Assembly: GCA_016191895.1 (NCBI GenBank)
Contig: JACPVD010000064.1
Coordinates: 1 to 16,898 of the forward strand
Origin: Chloroflexota bacterium
GTDB lineage: Bacteria > Chloroflexota > Anaerolineae > Anaerolineales > Villigracilaceae
Direction: 5' to 3'
Length of the DNA: 16,898 bases
Part shown: piece after piece, positions 7,627 to 15,094 of the stretch
Position numbering within the stretch: position 1 is the first letter of the stretch
Layout: every line of letters begins with the position of its first letter
Notes under the pieces: model-generated
Seen by the model: the letters and a program-made list of their open reading frames with translations, nothing else
The model's database searches: none
Told to the model about the DNA's origin: nothing
Program-made: the position numbers and the translations under genes

Positions 7627-8423
7627 TGCAGGAGTCGCGCGGTTTTTTAAACGCGCTTTTGGCGGCCCTGATATCCATTGGATTGATCCTCGGAGCGCTG
7701 TCCATTTCGCTTGTGGAATTTGCCCCCCAAGCCGCATCCACCGCGACCGATTTCCTGCTCCCCTCTCCCGCACCGCTTACGGCCACACCGACGGCGATTC
7801 CGACTCTCACATCAAACATTCAACCCGCCCCAAGCCTTACCCCCACATCGACAGACACCCCCGTTCCGCCGGCTTCATGCCAGCCGCCATCCGGATGGAC
7901 TCAGATCGTGATTCAAGCCGGCGAAACGCTGGATACGATCGCATCCCGTTACCGAATCAGCGCGGACGAATTGCGCCGCGCCAACTGTTTGCTGAGCGAT
8001 AATCTTGTGACAGGGACGATCCTATACGCGCCGCCGGGGATCATCAGCACATCTGTCATGTGTGTTCAAGGCGCGGTGGGATGGGTAAAGAGTTACAACG
8101 TAAAACCCGGCGACACTCTGTATTCCATCGCGACCAATCATTACACCACCGCGAATCTCTTGAAAAGCGTAAACTGCCGCGTCAGCGATTTGATCCTGCC
8201 CGGCGACATCCTTTGGGTTCCGAATGTCTCCACGCGCACGCCGCAACCGACTCCATTGCCGGGGAACACCGTCACGCCACAACCCACCCTGCCGCTCACA
8301 GAAACCGCCCTTCCGTTTACCGTCACGCCGTCGCCGACCTCTACGCCTGTGCCCGATACGCCAACACCGACAAACACACCGGCGCCAACGCCAACATCCA
8401 CCCCAGCGGCCTTTCCGACGTAA
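7626..8423 (+). CDS. Double-LysM envelope protein with Pro/Thr-rich linkers
   Basis: A 265-residue exported or membrane-anchored protein. A hydrophobic segment (about 8-30) is followed by a Pro/Thr-rich stretch. Two LysM domains follow, at about 94-137 (IQAGETLDTIASRYRIS...) and 156-199 (NVKPGDTLYSIATNHYTTA...), and then a Pro/Thr/Ser-rich tail of about 65 residues. LysM domains bind GlcNAc-containing glycans, chiefly peptidoglycan, so the protein probably attaches to the wall. There is no catalytic domain. Each LysM unit contains a cysteine in a similar place (Cys121 and Cys184), with further cysteines at 85 and 146, so disulfides are possible. It starts inside the stop codon of the kinase-like gene, with AAGG 10 nt upstream, implying a shared operon. 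A hairpin repeat follows 19 bp after its stop. Confidence 0.9.
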   Translation: MQESRGFLNALLAALISIGLILGALSISLVEFAPQAASTATDFLLPSPAPLTATPTAIPTLTSNIQPAPSLTPTSTDTPVPPASCQPPSGWTQIVIQAGETLDTIASRYRISADELRRANCLLSDNLVTGTILYAPPGIISTSVMCVQGAVGWVKSYNVKPGDTLYSIATNHYTTANLLKSVNCRVSDLILPGDILWVPNVSTRTPQPTPLPGNTVTPQPTLPLTETALPFTVTPSPTSTPVPDTPTPTNTPAPTPTSTPAAFPT

Positions 8424-8442
8424 AGATTCATATCAAAAAGGA

Positions 8443-8489
8443 GGTGTGGGGTGTTTTGAGCGCGCTTCGCGCTCAAAACACCCCACACC
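8443..8489. repeat. 22-bp-stem palindrome, copy 2 of the GGGGTGTTTTGAGCGCG hairpin family
   Basis: A perfect stem pairs 8443-8464 with 8468-8489 around a 3-nt loop. Its core differs from the hairpin at 3725-3767 at one base of 17. It sits between the LysM stop and the LCP start, which are on the same strand. No T-tract follows, so it may be a repeat more than a terminator, although it could attenuate read-through. Confidence 0.75.
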
Positions 8490-8501
8490 CAATTTATGTA
8501 G

Positions 8502-9611
8502 ATGAAATCATTTTTTTTCCCATGCCTTCGTGTCTCCGTGGTTCAGGCATTTTTCTTTGCCATCCTCCTCTCCGCCTGCGGAGGGACTCCGCAAAGCATT
8601 GCGCCGTCCCAGCCGTTTGTGTTGATCACATCCGCGCCAAATCCGTCCCCCACGCCAACTCCGTTTCAGCCATCGCTTTACACGCCCACCCAGCCATCGC
8701 TCGCATCCTATGCAATTGACACGCCCACACCGGAGCAAATCCTTCCCACCGAAACGCCATCGCCCACGCCGCTTCCGCCGATCGAAACCACCGCCACCGC
8801 CGACTTCAATCAACTCTTCCCCACCGTCGCCGCGCCGCCGGTCGTTCAGCCTCCGATTGCCACAAATCCCGCTCCCCTGCCGGAACTCACAAGCAACGAA
8901 ACGATCAACTTCCTGCTCATCGGCTCGGATAAGCGCCCCGGCTCCTCCTACCGCACCGACACGCTGGTGATTGCCATTGTCTGGCCGAAAGATGGGCAGG
9001 TCTCGCTGATTTCGATTCCGCGCGATTTGTGGATTTATATTCCCACCGTCGGCATGCAACGCATCAACACCGCCTATCAAAGCGGGGAGATCGGCGATTA
9101 TGTCGGCGGCGGTCCCGGCCTGCTGAAAGACACCATCGCGTACAATCTCGGCATACGCATCGACCACACAGCCATGGTCGAGTTCGACGCCTTTCGCCGC
9201 ATCGTGGATACGCTCGGAGGAATCGAAGTGCCGGTCTCATGCGCCTACACCGACTGGCGACTGATCGATCCATCCTACGACCCTGAAAACGAAAACAACT
9301 GGTGGTTGTACACCGTCGGCCCCGGGCAGGTCCATATGGATGGAGACCTTGCGTTATGGTATGCGCGCTCACGCTCAAAATCCAGTGACTTCGATCGCGG
9401 CCGCCGTCAGCAGGAAGTGTTACGCACGATCTTCGCCAAAGCCCTGCAAACCGACACCTTCAACAAAATCCCGCAACTTTACAACGACTTCTCCAGCACG
9501 GTCATCACCGACCTCGGCCTGACGGACATGCTTTTGCTTTCACCCTATGCCGTCAACTTTACCAACGCAAACATCCGCGGCTATTACATCCGCCCGCACT
9601 ACGTCACATAA
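8502..9611 (+). CDS. LCP (LytR-CpsA-Psr) family lipoprotein, ended early by an in-frame stop
   Basis: LCP enzymes transfer undecaprenyl-linked glycopolymers to peptidoglycan outside the membrane. The 369-residue product has a signal peptide with lipobox LSAC (Cys26), a Pro/Thr-rich linker to about residue 130, then the LCP domain (about 135-310). Conserved features are LLIGSDKR (D143), RTDTL (151-155), SIPRD (171-175), RINTAY (187-192) and DFDRGRRQQ (296-304), which hold the Arg and Asp residues that bind the polyprenyl phosphate. Translation stops at TAA 9609-9611. The same frame continues into a LytR_C domain, so the protein has probably lost about 137 residues. The catalytic domain is complete, so it may still work. 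No Shine-Dalgarno is visible. The first 14 residues overlap a stretch that looks like a dispersed repeat. Confidence 0.9.
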   Translation: MKSFFFPCLRVSVVQAFFFAILLSACGGTPQSIAPSQPFVLITSAPNPSPTPTPFQPSLYTPTQPSLASYAIDTPTPEQILPTETPSPTPLPPIETTATADFNQLFPTVAAPPVVQPPIATNPAPLPELTSNETINFLLIGSDKRPGSSYRTDTLVIAIVWPKDGQVSLISIPRDLWIYIPTVGMQRINTAYQSGEIGDYVGGGPGLLKDTIAYNLGIRIDHTAMVEFDAFRRIVDTLGGIEVPVSCAYTDWRLIDPSYDPENENNWWLYTVGPGQVHMDGDLALWYARSRSKSSDFDRGRRQQEVLRTIFAKALQTDTFNKIPQLYNDFSSTVITDLGLTDMLLLSPYAVNFTNANIRGYYIRPHYVT

Positions 9612-10025
9612 TGGACAACGCCCGCCGGCGCCGCCGTCCTTTTGCCGAACGAAGCCGAACTGGGTCAAATGCTCATCGAAGCAACGACCCTCTCCCCGTA
9701 CGCAGTGGAACGCAAGTCCATCACCATCGAAGTACAAAACGGTTCGCCATCCGACACTTGGGATGCCCTCGCCGCATCCCGACTCAATTACGCCGGTTAC
9801 GAAACAATCATCTCGACTGCCGACCGCCGAGACTACGCCAACTCAGTGCTTTTGGATTTCACCCCCGGGCAGGATTCGACTCAACAGCAGACGATCCTTT
9901 CGACCCTCGGCCTGTTCTCCGCAAATGTGATTTCCCTCCCCGACGCCAACAGCCCCGTGCAATACCGCGTCATCATCGGCCCGGAATATCAACTATGTTT
10001 CCAGCCGCAGGATTTATCGCATTAG
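9612..10025 (+). pseudogene. Detached LytR_C domain, downstream part of the LCP gene
   Basis: This open stretch is in the same frame as the LCP gene and directly follows its TAA. It reads WTTPAGAAVLLPNEAELGQ, the usual join between an LCP domain and its tail. A LytR_C-like domain follows (ITIEVQNGSPSDTWDALAAS through VQYRVIIGPEY). The frame stays open for 137 codons with normal codon use, so the nonsense change is recent, a sequencing error, or a read-through stop. The only candidate internal start near the front is a TTG at 9642 without a ribosome site, so independent translation is unlikely. Full length would be about 507 residues. Confidence 0.8.
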
Positions 10026-10047
10026 GAACGCGCGTCTCCGATTTACG

Positions 10048-11142
10048 TTACAAAACCGTCTTCGCCTCGTTCCACAGGGCGTCCATCTCTTCCAGCGCCA
10101 TATCCGATAGATTCCGTCCCTGTTTTTTCGCGCCCTGCTCCACATACCCGAAACGTTTCTTGAATTTTATATTCGTCCCTCTCAGCGCAGACTCGGCGTC
10201 CACTTTGCGCCAGCGCGCGAGATTGACCAGCACAAAGAACAGGTCGCCCAATTCCGCGGTTACTTCTTCGAGATTTTGCGCCCCCTTGATCTCTTCGATC
10301 TCCTCGCGGATTTTATCCAGCACGCCTTCTATTTCAGGCCAGTCAAAGCCGACCCGGGCGGCGCGATCCTGATATTCCTGCGCCTGTGAAAGCGCCGGCA
10401 GCGCCGCGGGGATTCCATCCAGCAAGCCCTTTTCGTTTTGGCCTTTGTCCTTGCGCTCGGTTTCCTTTAACTTTTCCCAATTAGCCAGCACACCGTCTAC
10501 ACCGTCCAATTTCAGGTCGCCGAATACATGCGGATGCCGCCGCACGAGTTTCGATGAGATTCCCTGGATCACCTGGCTGATGTTGAACTGCCCTTCTTCG
10601 ATGGCAATTTGAGATTGTAAAACAATCTGCAACAGCAAATCGCCGAATTCCTCGCGCATGTCGGGGAAATCGCCCGAGTCGATGGCGGAGATGGCCTCGT
10701 AGGATTCTTCCAACAGATGCTTGCGCAATGATTCGTGGGTTTGCTCTTTGTCCCACGGACAGCCGTCTTCCGGCGCGCGCAAATGCGCCACGATCTCGGC
10801 GAATGATTCGAAGGAAGTCCCCTCGCCCAACGACGGAATATACAGGCAGGTTGAAAGTTGAAAGTCGAAGATTGAAGGTTGAAGGTCGCCAAGACTTTCA
10901 ACTTGTGACTTTTGACCTTCAACCAAGGTAATTTCATGTTCCCTCGGATAAACCGCCAGCAACACTTTCTTCACCTGCAAGGCCAATTCAGGCGAATCGA
11001 CTCCAACCAGCAGGGCAGGCATATCGGGCGGAAAGGGAGGATAATGTTTGAGCGAAAGACTCTGCGCTTCGAGCAGGGTCAAGCCCGGGGGCGGATCGAT
11101 GCGAAGTGCGTCAAATGCGGAAGAGACAAGGTTGAAGTCCAT
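10048..11142 (-). CDS. mazG: MazG-family nucleoside triphosphate pyrophosphohydrolase with truncated methylase-like N-lobe
   Basis: MazG hydrolyses NTPs to NMP and pyrophosphate, cleaning nucleotide pools. Two MazG units are present. The first spans about 115-210, with PEDGCPWDKEQTHESLRKHL and metal-ligand pairs EESYE (145-149) and EEFGD (164-168). The second spans about 260-345, with EEIEE (280-284) and ELGD (297-300). The first 108 residues (DALRIDPPPGLTLLEA, PPFPPDMPALL, LYIPSLGEG) match only the C-terminal lobe of the tetrapyrrole-methylase-like domain that I recall being fused in front of MazG in YabN-type proteins. The SAM-binding N-lobe is absent. Residues about 73-98 are encoded by a palindromic heptamer array that replaces the normal link to LYIPSL without breaking the frame. 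A clear GGAG site lies 6 nt before the ATG. The pyrophosphohydrolase part looks complete. Confidence 0.92.
   Translation of the reverse strand: MDFNLVSSAFDALRIDPPPGLTLLEAQSLSLKHYPPFPPDMPALLVGVDSPELALQVKKVLLAVYPREHEITLVEGQKSQVESLGDLQPSIFDFQLSTCLYIPSLGEGTSFESFAEIVAHLRAPEDGCPWDKEQTHESLRKHLLEESYEAISAIDSGDFPDMREEFGDLLLQIVLQSQIAIEEGQFNISQVIQGISSKLVRRHPHVFGDLKLDGVDGVLANWEKLKETERKDKGQNEKGLLDGIPAALPALSQAQEYQDRAARVGFDWPEIEGVLDKIREEIEEIKGAQNLEEVTAELGDLFFVLVNLARWRKVDAESALRGTNIKFKKRFGYVEQGAKKQGRNLSDMALEEMDALWNEAKTVL
10850..10923. repeat. Heptamer palindromic array A, inside mazG
   Basis: Five direct 7-bp units (10850-10884: GTTGAAA, GTTGAAA, GTCGAAG, ATTGAAG, GTTGAAG) are followed by an 11-bp centre. Four inverted units lie at 10896-10923 (TTTCAAC, TTGTGAC, TTTTGAC, CTTCAAC). 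The two halves can fold into an imperfect hairpin. It lies fully inside the mazG reading frame and is translated. Confidence 0.8.
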
Positions 11143-11159
11143 ATCATTCTCCGTTGTTA

Positions 11160-11218
11160 AATGCGTAATCCGTAATTCGTAACTCGTAAATAATTACGGA
11201 TCACGCATTACGGATTCG
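11160..11218. repeat. Heptamer palindromic array B, between rpsI and mazG
   Basis: Four direct 7-bp units (11164-11191: CGTAATC, CGTAATT, CGTAACT, CGTAAAT) are directly followed by inverted units AATTACG, GATCACG, CATTACG and a degenerate GATTCG. The 18-bp arms 11160-11177 and 11192-11209 pair at 17 positions. It fills most of the 97-bp rpsI-mazG spacer. Confidence 0.8.
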
Positions 11219-11239
11219 CTAAAATCCTGTTGAAAGGGA

Positions 11240-11632
11240 TTAACGCTTGGTGTACGTGGGAGCCTTGCGGGCTTTCTTGAGGCCGGGCTTCTTGCGTTCC
11301 TTGACGCGGGCGTCGCGGGTGAGCAGGCCTTTCTTGCGCAGGGCGGGTGTCCAGTCGGCGTTGATGATCTGGAGCGCGCGGGCAATGCCGAGGCGGACGG
11401 ATTCGGTCTGGCCGGTGGTGCCGCCGCCGTTCACTTTCACGCTCACATCGTATTTCGCGGCTTCCTGACCCACCGCGCCGAACGGGCGCATGATATCTTC
11501 GATATCACCCATGCGGGTGAAGAAGGCCGCGCCTTCCTTTTCGTTGACGGTGAACTTGCCGCTGCCGGTCGTCAAACGCACGCGGGCGATGCTTTCCTTG
11601 CGGCGACCAATGCCTTCATAATATTGAGCCAT
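11240..11632 (-). CDS. rpsI: 30S ribosomal protein uS9
   Basis: A 130-residue S9 protein of normal length. It has the start GIGRRKESIARVRL, the central GGGTTGQTESVRLGIARAL and the basic tail KKARKAPTYTKR, which reaches the P-site tRNA in the small subunit. GAGGT 8 nt before the ATG is a good ribosome-binding site and lies just after the rplM stop; the genes are 13 bp apart. rplM-rpsI is a very widely conserved pair. Confidence 0.97.
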   Translation of the reverse strand: MAQYYEGIGRRKESIARVRLTTGSGKFTVNEKEGAAFFTRMGDIEDIMRPFGAVGQEAAKYDVSVKVNGGGTTGQTESVRLGIARALQIINADWTPALRKKGLLTRDARVKERKKPGLKKARKAPTYTKR

Positions 11633-11645
11633 ATTCGCTTACCTC

Positions 11646-12089
11646 TTATTCCGATACTTTCGGGGTTTGTACCTGGTGCGGATGATCCGGGCCAGCGTAT
11701 ATCTTCAGGCGCTTGAGCGTGGCGCGCCCCATGCGGTTGTGCGGGAGCATGCCCCATACGGCGTCGCGCAAGGCGCGGTCGGGATGCTGGGCCAATTGGT
11801 CGCGCAGGGAGATGCTCTTCAAACCGCCCGGGAAACCGGAGTGGGCATAGTAGACCTTGCTTTCCAGTTTGCTGTTGGTTTTTGTGCCGGTCACGGTCAC
11901 CTTTTCGGTATTGACCACCACCACAAAATCGCCCATTTCCACGCCGGGCGTAAAGCTGGGTTTGTGTTTGCCAAGCAGGATGTGCGCGATGCGCGCGGCA
12001 AGGCGGCCGAGGTTTTGCCCTTCGGCGTCGATGACAACCCAGTCGCGCTGAATTTCAGCGGCTTTCGGATAATATGTTTTCTGTTGCAC
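11646..12089 (-). CDS. rplM: 50S ribosomal protein uL13
   Basis: uL13 is an early assembly protein of the large subunit. I chose GTG 12089, giving 147 residues starting [17 protein letters not shown]. It has a GGAG site with 8-nt spacing and a length near the family norm of about 142-150. An in-frame ATG at 12137 would add 16 non-homologous residues. Family features include [64 protein letters not shown] and the PDHPH near the C-terminus. rpsI follows. Confidence 0.95.
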   Translation of the reverse strand: MQQKTYYPKAAEIQRDWVVIDAEGQNLGRLAARIAHILLGKHKPSFTPGVEMGDFVVVVNTEKVTVTGTKTNSKLESKVYYAHSGFPGGLKSISLRDQLAQHPDRALRDAVWGMLPHNRMGRATLKRLKIYAGPDHPHQVQTPKVSE

Positions 12090-12104
12090 TTTCGTCACTC
12101 CATT

Positions 12105-12148
12105 TTTATATTGCGTATGACGCGTTCTCCAACGCATCCGCCAGTATA
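12105..12148 (-). promoter_or_regulatory. Possible internal promoter ahead of rplM
   Basis: In the short truA-rplM gap the minus strand has TATACT (12143-12148). It also has TATAAA (12105-12110) preceded by TTGGAG (12127-12132) at 16-bp spacing. Either could be a weak promoter for rplM-rpsI. The evidence is modest. Confidence 0.25.
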
Positions 12149-12160
12149 AGAGAATGCCGG

Positions 12161-12910
12161 CTACGCTTGTTGTGATCCGTACGTTACCTCGACCAGCGTC
12201 AACCCGTGCGCGGGAGCCAGCCCGGAGGGAAGCCTCGCCTGTTTCGATAAGGCCATTTGGACTCTCTCCAGTGACAGTTTTCCGCGCGCAAGGGATACCT
12301 GCGCAAACACCAGTCTTCTTACCATGCGATATAAAAACGCATCTGCCTCAACCTCGAACTGCCACTCGCCATCGGGCATTTTCTTCCATTCGGCTTTTGT
12401 CACCGTGCGGGTCGTCGTGCCCTTCGGCGTGATCGGCGAACCAAAGGCGGCGAAGTCATGTGTGCCAGGGAAGAGTCCTGCATTTTGTTGAAGGGCATCC
12501 TCGTTTATCGCAGGCCAGACTCGCCACAAAAATTTCTCGCGTAACGGGTCGCGAATCGGGGCTGTGAACAGGCGGTAACGATAGCGGCGCGAGGTTGCGT
12601 CGAAGCGCGGGTGGAAATCGGCCGGGGCCGGGGTCAGACTCTGTATCGCCAGGTCAGGCGGCAGGTCGGCATTGAGCGCGCGAAGCAGTTTGTCTGTCGA
12701 ATGCGCCCATTCAAAGTCGAATGCGGCGACCTGTCCTGTTGCGTGAACGCCGCTATCCGTCCTCCCGGCCATGACGATTGTCCTGCCAGCCCAGCCGAGG
12801 TTGCGCAAGGCTCTTTCGAGTTCACCCTGCACAGTTCGGGAGTTTGCCTGCACCTGGCTTCCGGCAAAGCCGGAGCCGTCGTAGGCAAGGATCATTTGGT
12901 AACGTGCCAT
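12161..12910 (-). CDS. truA: tRNA pseudouridine(38-40) synthase TruA
   Basis: TruA converts U38, U39 and U40 of the tRNA anticodon arm to pseudouridine. The 249-residue protein has the usual length. The catalytic aspartate is Asp52 in [14 protein letters not shown]. Other family segments are [21 protein letters not shown] and [11 protein letters not shown]. It sits between rplQ and rplM, its usual place. The start follows directly on a heptamer array and has no visible Shine-Dalgarno sequence, which is unusual for an operon gene. Confidence 0.96.
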   Translation of the reverse strand: MARYQMILAYDGSGFAGSQVQANSRTVQGELERALRNLGWAGRTIVMAGRTDSGVHATGQVAAFDFEWAHSTDKLLRALNADLPPDLAIQSLTPAPADFHPRFDATSRRYRYRLFTAPIRDPLREKFLWRVWPAINEDALQQNAGLFPGTHDFAAFGSPITPKGTTTRTVTKAEWKKMPDGEWQFEVEADAFLYRMVRRLVFAQVSLARGKLSLERVQMALSKQARLPSGLAPAHGLTLVEVTYGSQQA

Positions 12911-12912
12911 GG

Positions 12913-12989
12913 TTAGAGATTAGTTACCAGAGATTGGAGACTAGTTATCTAGTATCCAGTCATCTAGTACCTATTCATCTAATCTCTAT
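12913..12989. repeat. Heptamer palindromic array C, between truA and rplQ
   Basis: Five direct 7-bp units at 12913-12947 (TTAGAGA, TTAGTTA, CCAGAGA, TTGGAGA, CTAGTTA) are followed by about six inverted, more degenerate units to 12989. The outermost arms TAGAGATTAG (12914-12923) and CTAATCTCTA (12979-12988) pair perfectly. The array supplies the stop codon of rplQ (12986-12988) and abuts the start of truA. Confidence 0.7.
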
Positions 12990-13363
12990 TCCTCTACTAA
13001 CTCAAGAACCACCATCTCAGCCGAGTCGCCGCGGCGGGGGCCGAGTTTCATTACGCGGGTGTAACCGCCGGGGCGGGTGGCAAAGCGCGGGGCGATCTCG
13101 TCGAACAATCGCTTGATGATCTGATTGTCGCCAAGTTTGGAAATGGCGAGTCGGCGCGCGTTGAGTTTCTCAACGTCACTGCCATTTGCGCTGTTGCGGG
13201 CAAGCGTGATCAGGCGTTCGGCCTCGCCGCGAATGGCGGCGGCTTTAGCCTCGGTGGTTTGAATCCGCTCGTGGGTAAAGAATTGTTTGATCAGGTTGCG
13301 CCGCAACGCGATTCGCGCGCTTTTGGTGCGTCCCAGTTTATAACCTGCTATCGAATGTCGCAT
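12986..13363 (-). CDS. rplQ: 50S ribosomal protein bL17
   Basis: A 125-residue L17 protein, close to the family norm. It has the typical start [13 protein letters not shown], the segment [22 protein letters not shown] and the C-terminal [19 protein letters not shown]. It follows rpoA with a 4-bp gap, the usual end of the alpha operon. Its TAG stop lies inside heptamer array C. Confidence 0.97.
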   Translation of the reverse strand: MRHSIAGYKLGRTKSARIALRRNLIKQFFTHERIQTTEAKAAAIRGEAERLITLARNSANGSDVEKLNARRLAISKLGDNQIIKRLFDEIAPRFATRPGGYTRVMKLGPRRGDSAEMVVLELVEE

Positions 13364-13367
13364 CTCT

Positions 13368-14318
13368 TTAACTCTCCGAAGATGTATCGTCTTTCATAAA
13401 GCCCTTTTCGCGCATCTTTTCGCGAAGTTCGTCGAGACTCTTTTCGCCAAAGTTGCGGATGGACATGACTGCGGTCTCGCCCTTTTCAAGGAGGTCAAGC
13501 ACGTCACCGACGTTAGTGATACCCGTACGCTTCAATGAGTTGAAGACGCGCACGGAAAGGTCGAGGGCTTCCACTGGCGTTTCGGCCAGTTCGCTGCTCA
13601 GGCGGCTGCCCGAGGCTTCGCGTTCCACCGTCACGGTAAGCATCTCTTCGTTGATTCCGGCGATGTAGCGCAGGTGATCGATGAGAATGCGGGCGGAGGA
13701 ACTGAGCGCGCGTTCGGGCGAAATCGCGCCGTCTGTCCAGATTTCCAAAATTAATTTATCGTAATTCGTGCTCTGCCCCACACGGGCCGAGACCACTTCC
13801 CAATTCACGCGTTTGACCGGGCTGTAGATCGCGTCGACCGGGATTTCGCCGATGGGCATGTGCCCGGCGCGTTCGTTGGCGGGGGAATATCCGCGCCCGC
13901 GTTCGACCGTGAACTCGATGTCAAGTTTGGTCTTGGCTCCGTCGACGGTGAAGAGATAGGTGTCGGGGTTGACAATCTCGATCTCGGCCGGGGTGATGAT
14001 GTCGGCGGCGGTGACGGTTCCCTCGCCGCGTACTTCAAGCTGCATGCGGGCGCTGTCGACGCCGTCCATTTTGATGCGGATCTGTTTGACCTGCAACATG
14101 ACCTGGATGACATCTTCGCGAACGCCGGGGATGTCGCTGAATTCATGCAATACATCCGCGAAACGCACGGAGGTGATGGCGTTTCCCTCGAGTGAGGAAA
14201 GCAGAACGCGGCGCAGGGCATTGCCCAGAGTCACGCCATAACCGCCCTCCAGGGGGCTGATTATGAATTTGCCATAGTTTCGAGCCTCTGCTTCACGCTC
14301 GATCTTCGGCATAACCAT
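13368..14318 (-). CDS. rpoA: RNA polymerase alpha subunit
   Basis: Alpha dimerises to nucleate RNA polymerase assembly, and its C-terminal domain contacts UP elements and activators. ATG 14318 gives 316 residues starting [21 protein letters not shown] 14312 is also possible; the upstream in-frame ATG at 14387 adds unrelated residues. The N-domain carries [23 protein letters not shown]. The C-terminal domain carries [23 protein letters not shown] and [17 protein letters not shown] 100-bp gap without a gene separates it from rpsD. Confidence 0.97.
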   Translation of the reverse strand: MVMPKIEREAEARNYGKFIISPLEGGYGVTLGNALRRVLLSSLEGNAITSVRFADVLHEFSDIPGVREDVIQVMLQVKQIRIKMDGVDSARMQLEVRGEGTVTAADIITPAEIEIVNPDTYLFTVDGAKTKLDIEFTVERGRGYSPANERAGHMPIGEIPVDAIYSPVKRVNWEVVSARVGQSTNYDKLILEIWTDGAISPERALSSSARILIDHLRYIAGINEEMLTVTVEREASGSRLSSELAETPVEALDLSVRVFNSLKRTGITNVGDVLDLLEKGETAVMSIRNFGEKSLDELREKMREKGFMKDDTSSES

Positions 14319-14418
14319 GTTCGTGATGATACCTGTCACGGTACACCTGTCCCTTTTACTAAGGCGCAGTGGCGTGGACCCAGTCAAACGGTCCGCGCCC
14401 GGAGCGCAAACGGATGAT

Positions 14419-15075
14419 TTAGCGTCTGGAGTAGTATTCGACGATCAACTGCTCGTCGAGACTTCCGTCGATTTCGGCTCGTTCCGGCATGCGGGCCACA
14501 GAACCGGCCATCGATTTGATGTCGCGGCCCAGCCAGCTGGGGGCGTTGCGCTTTTCGGTGTAGGCGCCCAAATCCTTGAAGTAGGAAAGTTTGCTGGAGC
14601 CTTCCCGGATGGCGACAACATCGCCTTCGCCAAGAAGCATCGAGGGAACGTCTGTGCGGCGGCCATTTACTGTAAAGTGGCCGTGAGACACAAGCAAACG
14701 CGCCTGTGAACGGCTGGAGGCGAACCCAAGACGGAATACCACGTTATCGAGGCGCGACTCGAGAATCTGCAACAGATTCAAACCTGTCAGGCCACGGCGC
14801 GTGATGGCGGTATCGTAGTAGCGGCGGAACTGGCGTTCCAACACGCCGTAGATGCGGCGAGCCTTCTGTTTGGCGCGCAACTGACGGGCAAAGTCGGAAG
14901 CGCGTCCCGTACCCATGCCTTTGCCGCCTTTTCCCGCGGTACGGCCATGCTGGCCGGGGGCAAAGTCGCGTTTTTCAAAGGAGCACTTGGGGGTGAAGCA
15001 GCGCTCGCCTTTGAGGAAAAGCTTTTCGCCTTCGCGCCTGCAAAGTTTACAAACCGGACTTAAATTTTTAGCCAT
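14419..15075 (-). CDS. rpsD: 30S ribosomal protein uS4, zinc-binding form
   Basis: uS4 starts assembly of the 16S rRNA 5' domain and in some bacteria represses its own operon. The 218-residue protein has four cysteines at 9, 12, 26 and 31 (CKLC and C-X4-C), the zinc-binding form. PGQHG at 40-44 is followed by a Gly/Lys-rich insertion (about 46-58, TAGKGGKGMGTGR) not usual for S4. Then come SDFARQLRAKQKARRIYGVL and an S4 RNA-binding domain (LESRLDNVVFRLGFASSRSQARLLVSHGH). GAGGT about 9 nt upstream is a good ribosome site. It lies between rpsK and rpoA. Confidence 0.97.
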   Translation of the reverse strand: MAKNLSPVCKLCRREGEKLFLKGERCFTPKCSFEKRDFAPGQHGRTAGKGGKGMGTGRASDFARQLRAKQKARRIYGVLERQFRRYYDTAITRRGLTGLNLLQILESRLDNVVFRLGFASSRSQARLLVSHGHFTVNGRRTDVPSMLLGEGDVVAIREGSSKLSYFKDLGAYTEKRNAPSWLGRDIKSMAGSVARMPERAEIDGSLDEQLIVEYYSRR

Positions 15076-15094
15076 AAGATAACAACCTCATTTG

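Noticed and set aside
7171..7773. A 200-codon minus-strand frame across the kinase-LysM junction
   Set aside because: It is antisense to two supported genes and its composition fits a reverse-frame artefact.
9600..9660. Programmed frameshift in the LCP gene
   Set aside because: Both halves are in the same frame, so the break is a single stop codon, not a shift.
9611..10372. A 253-codon open frame on the plus strand starting at the LCP stop
   Set aside because: It is out of frame with the LytR_C domain, Arg/Ser/Pro-rich, and runs antisense through the end of mazG. It is a shadow frame.
10850..12989. CRISPR-like arrays
   Set aside because: Units are 7 bp, adjoining and inverted halfway, with no spacers and no cas genes.
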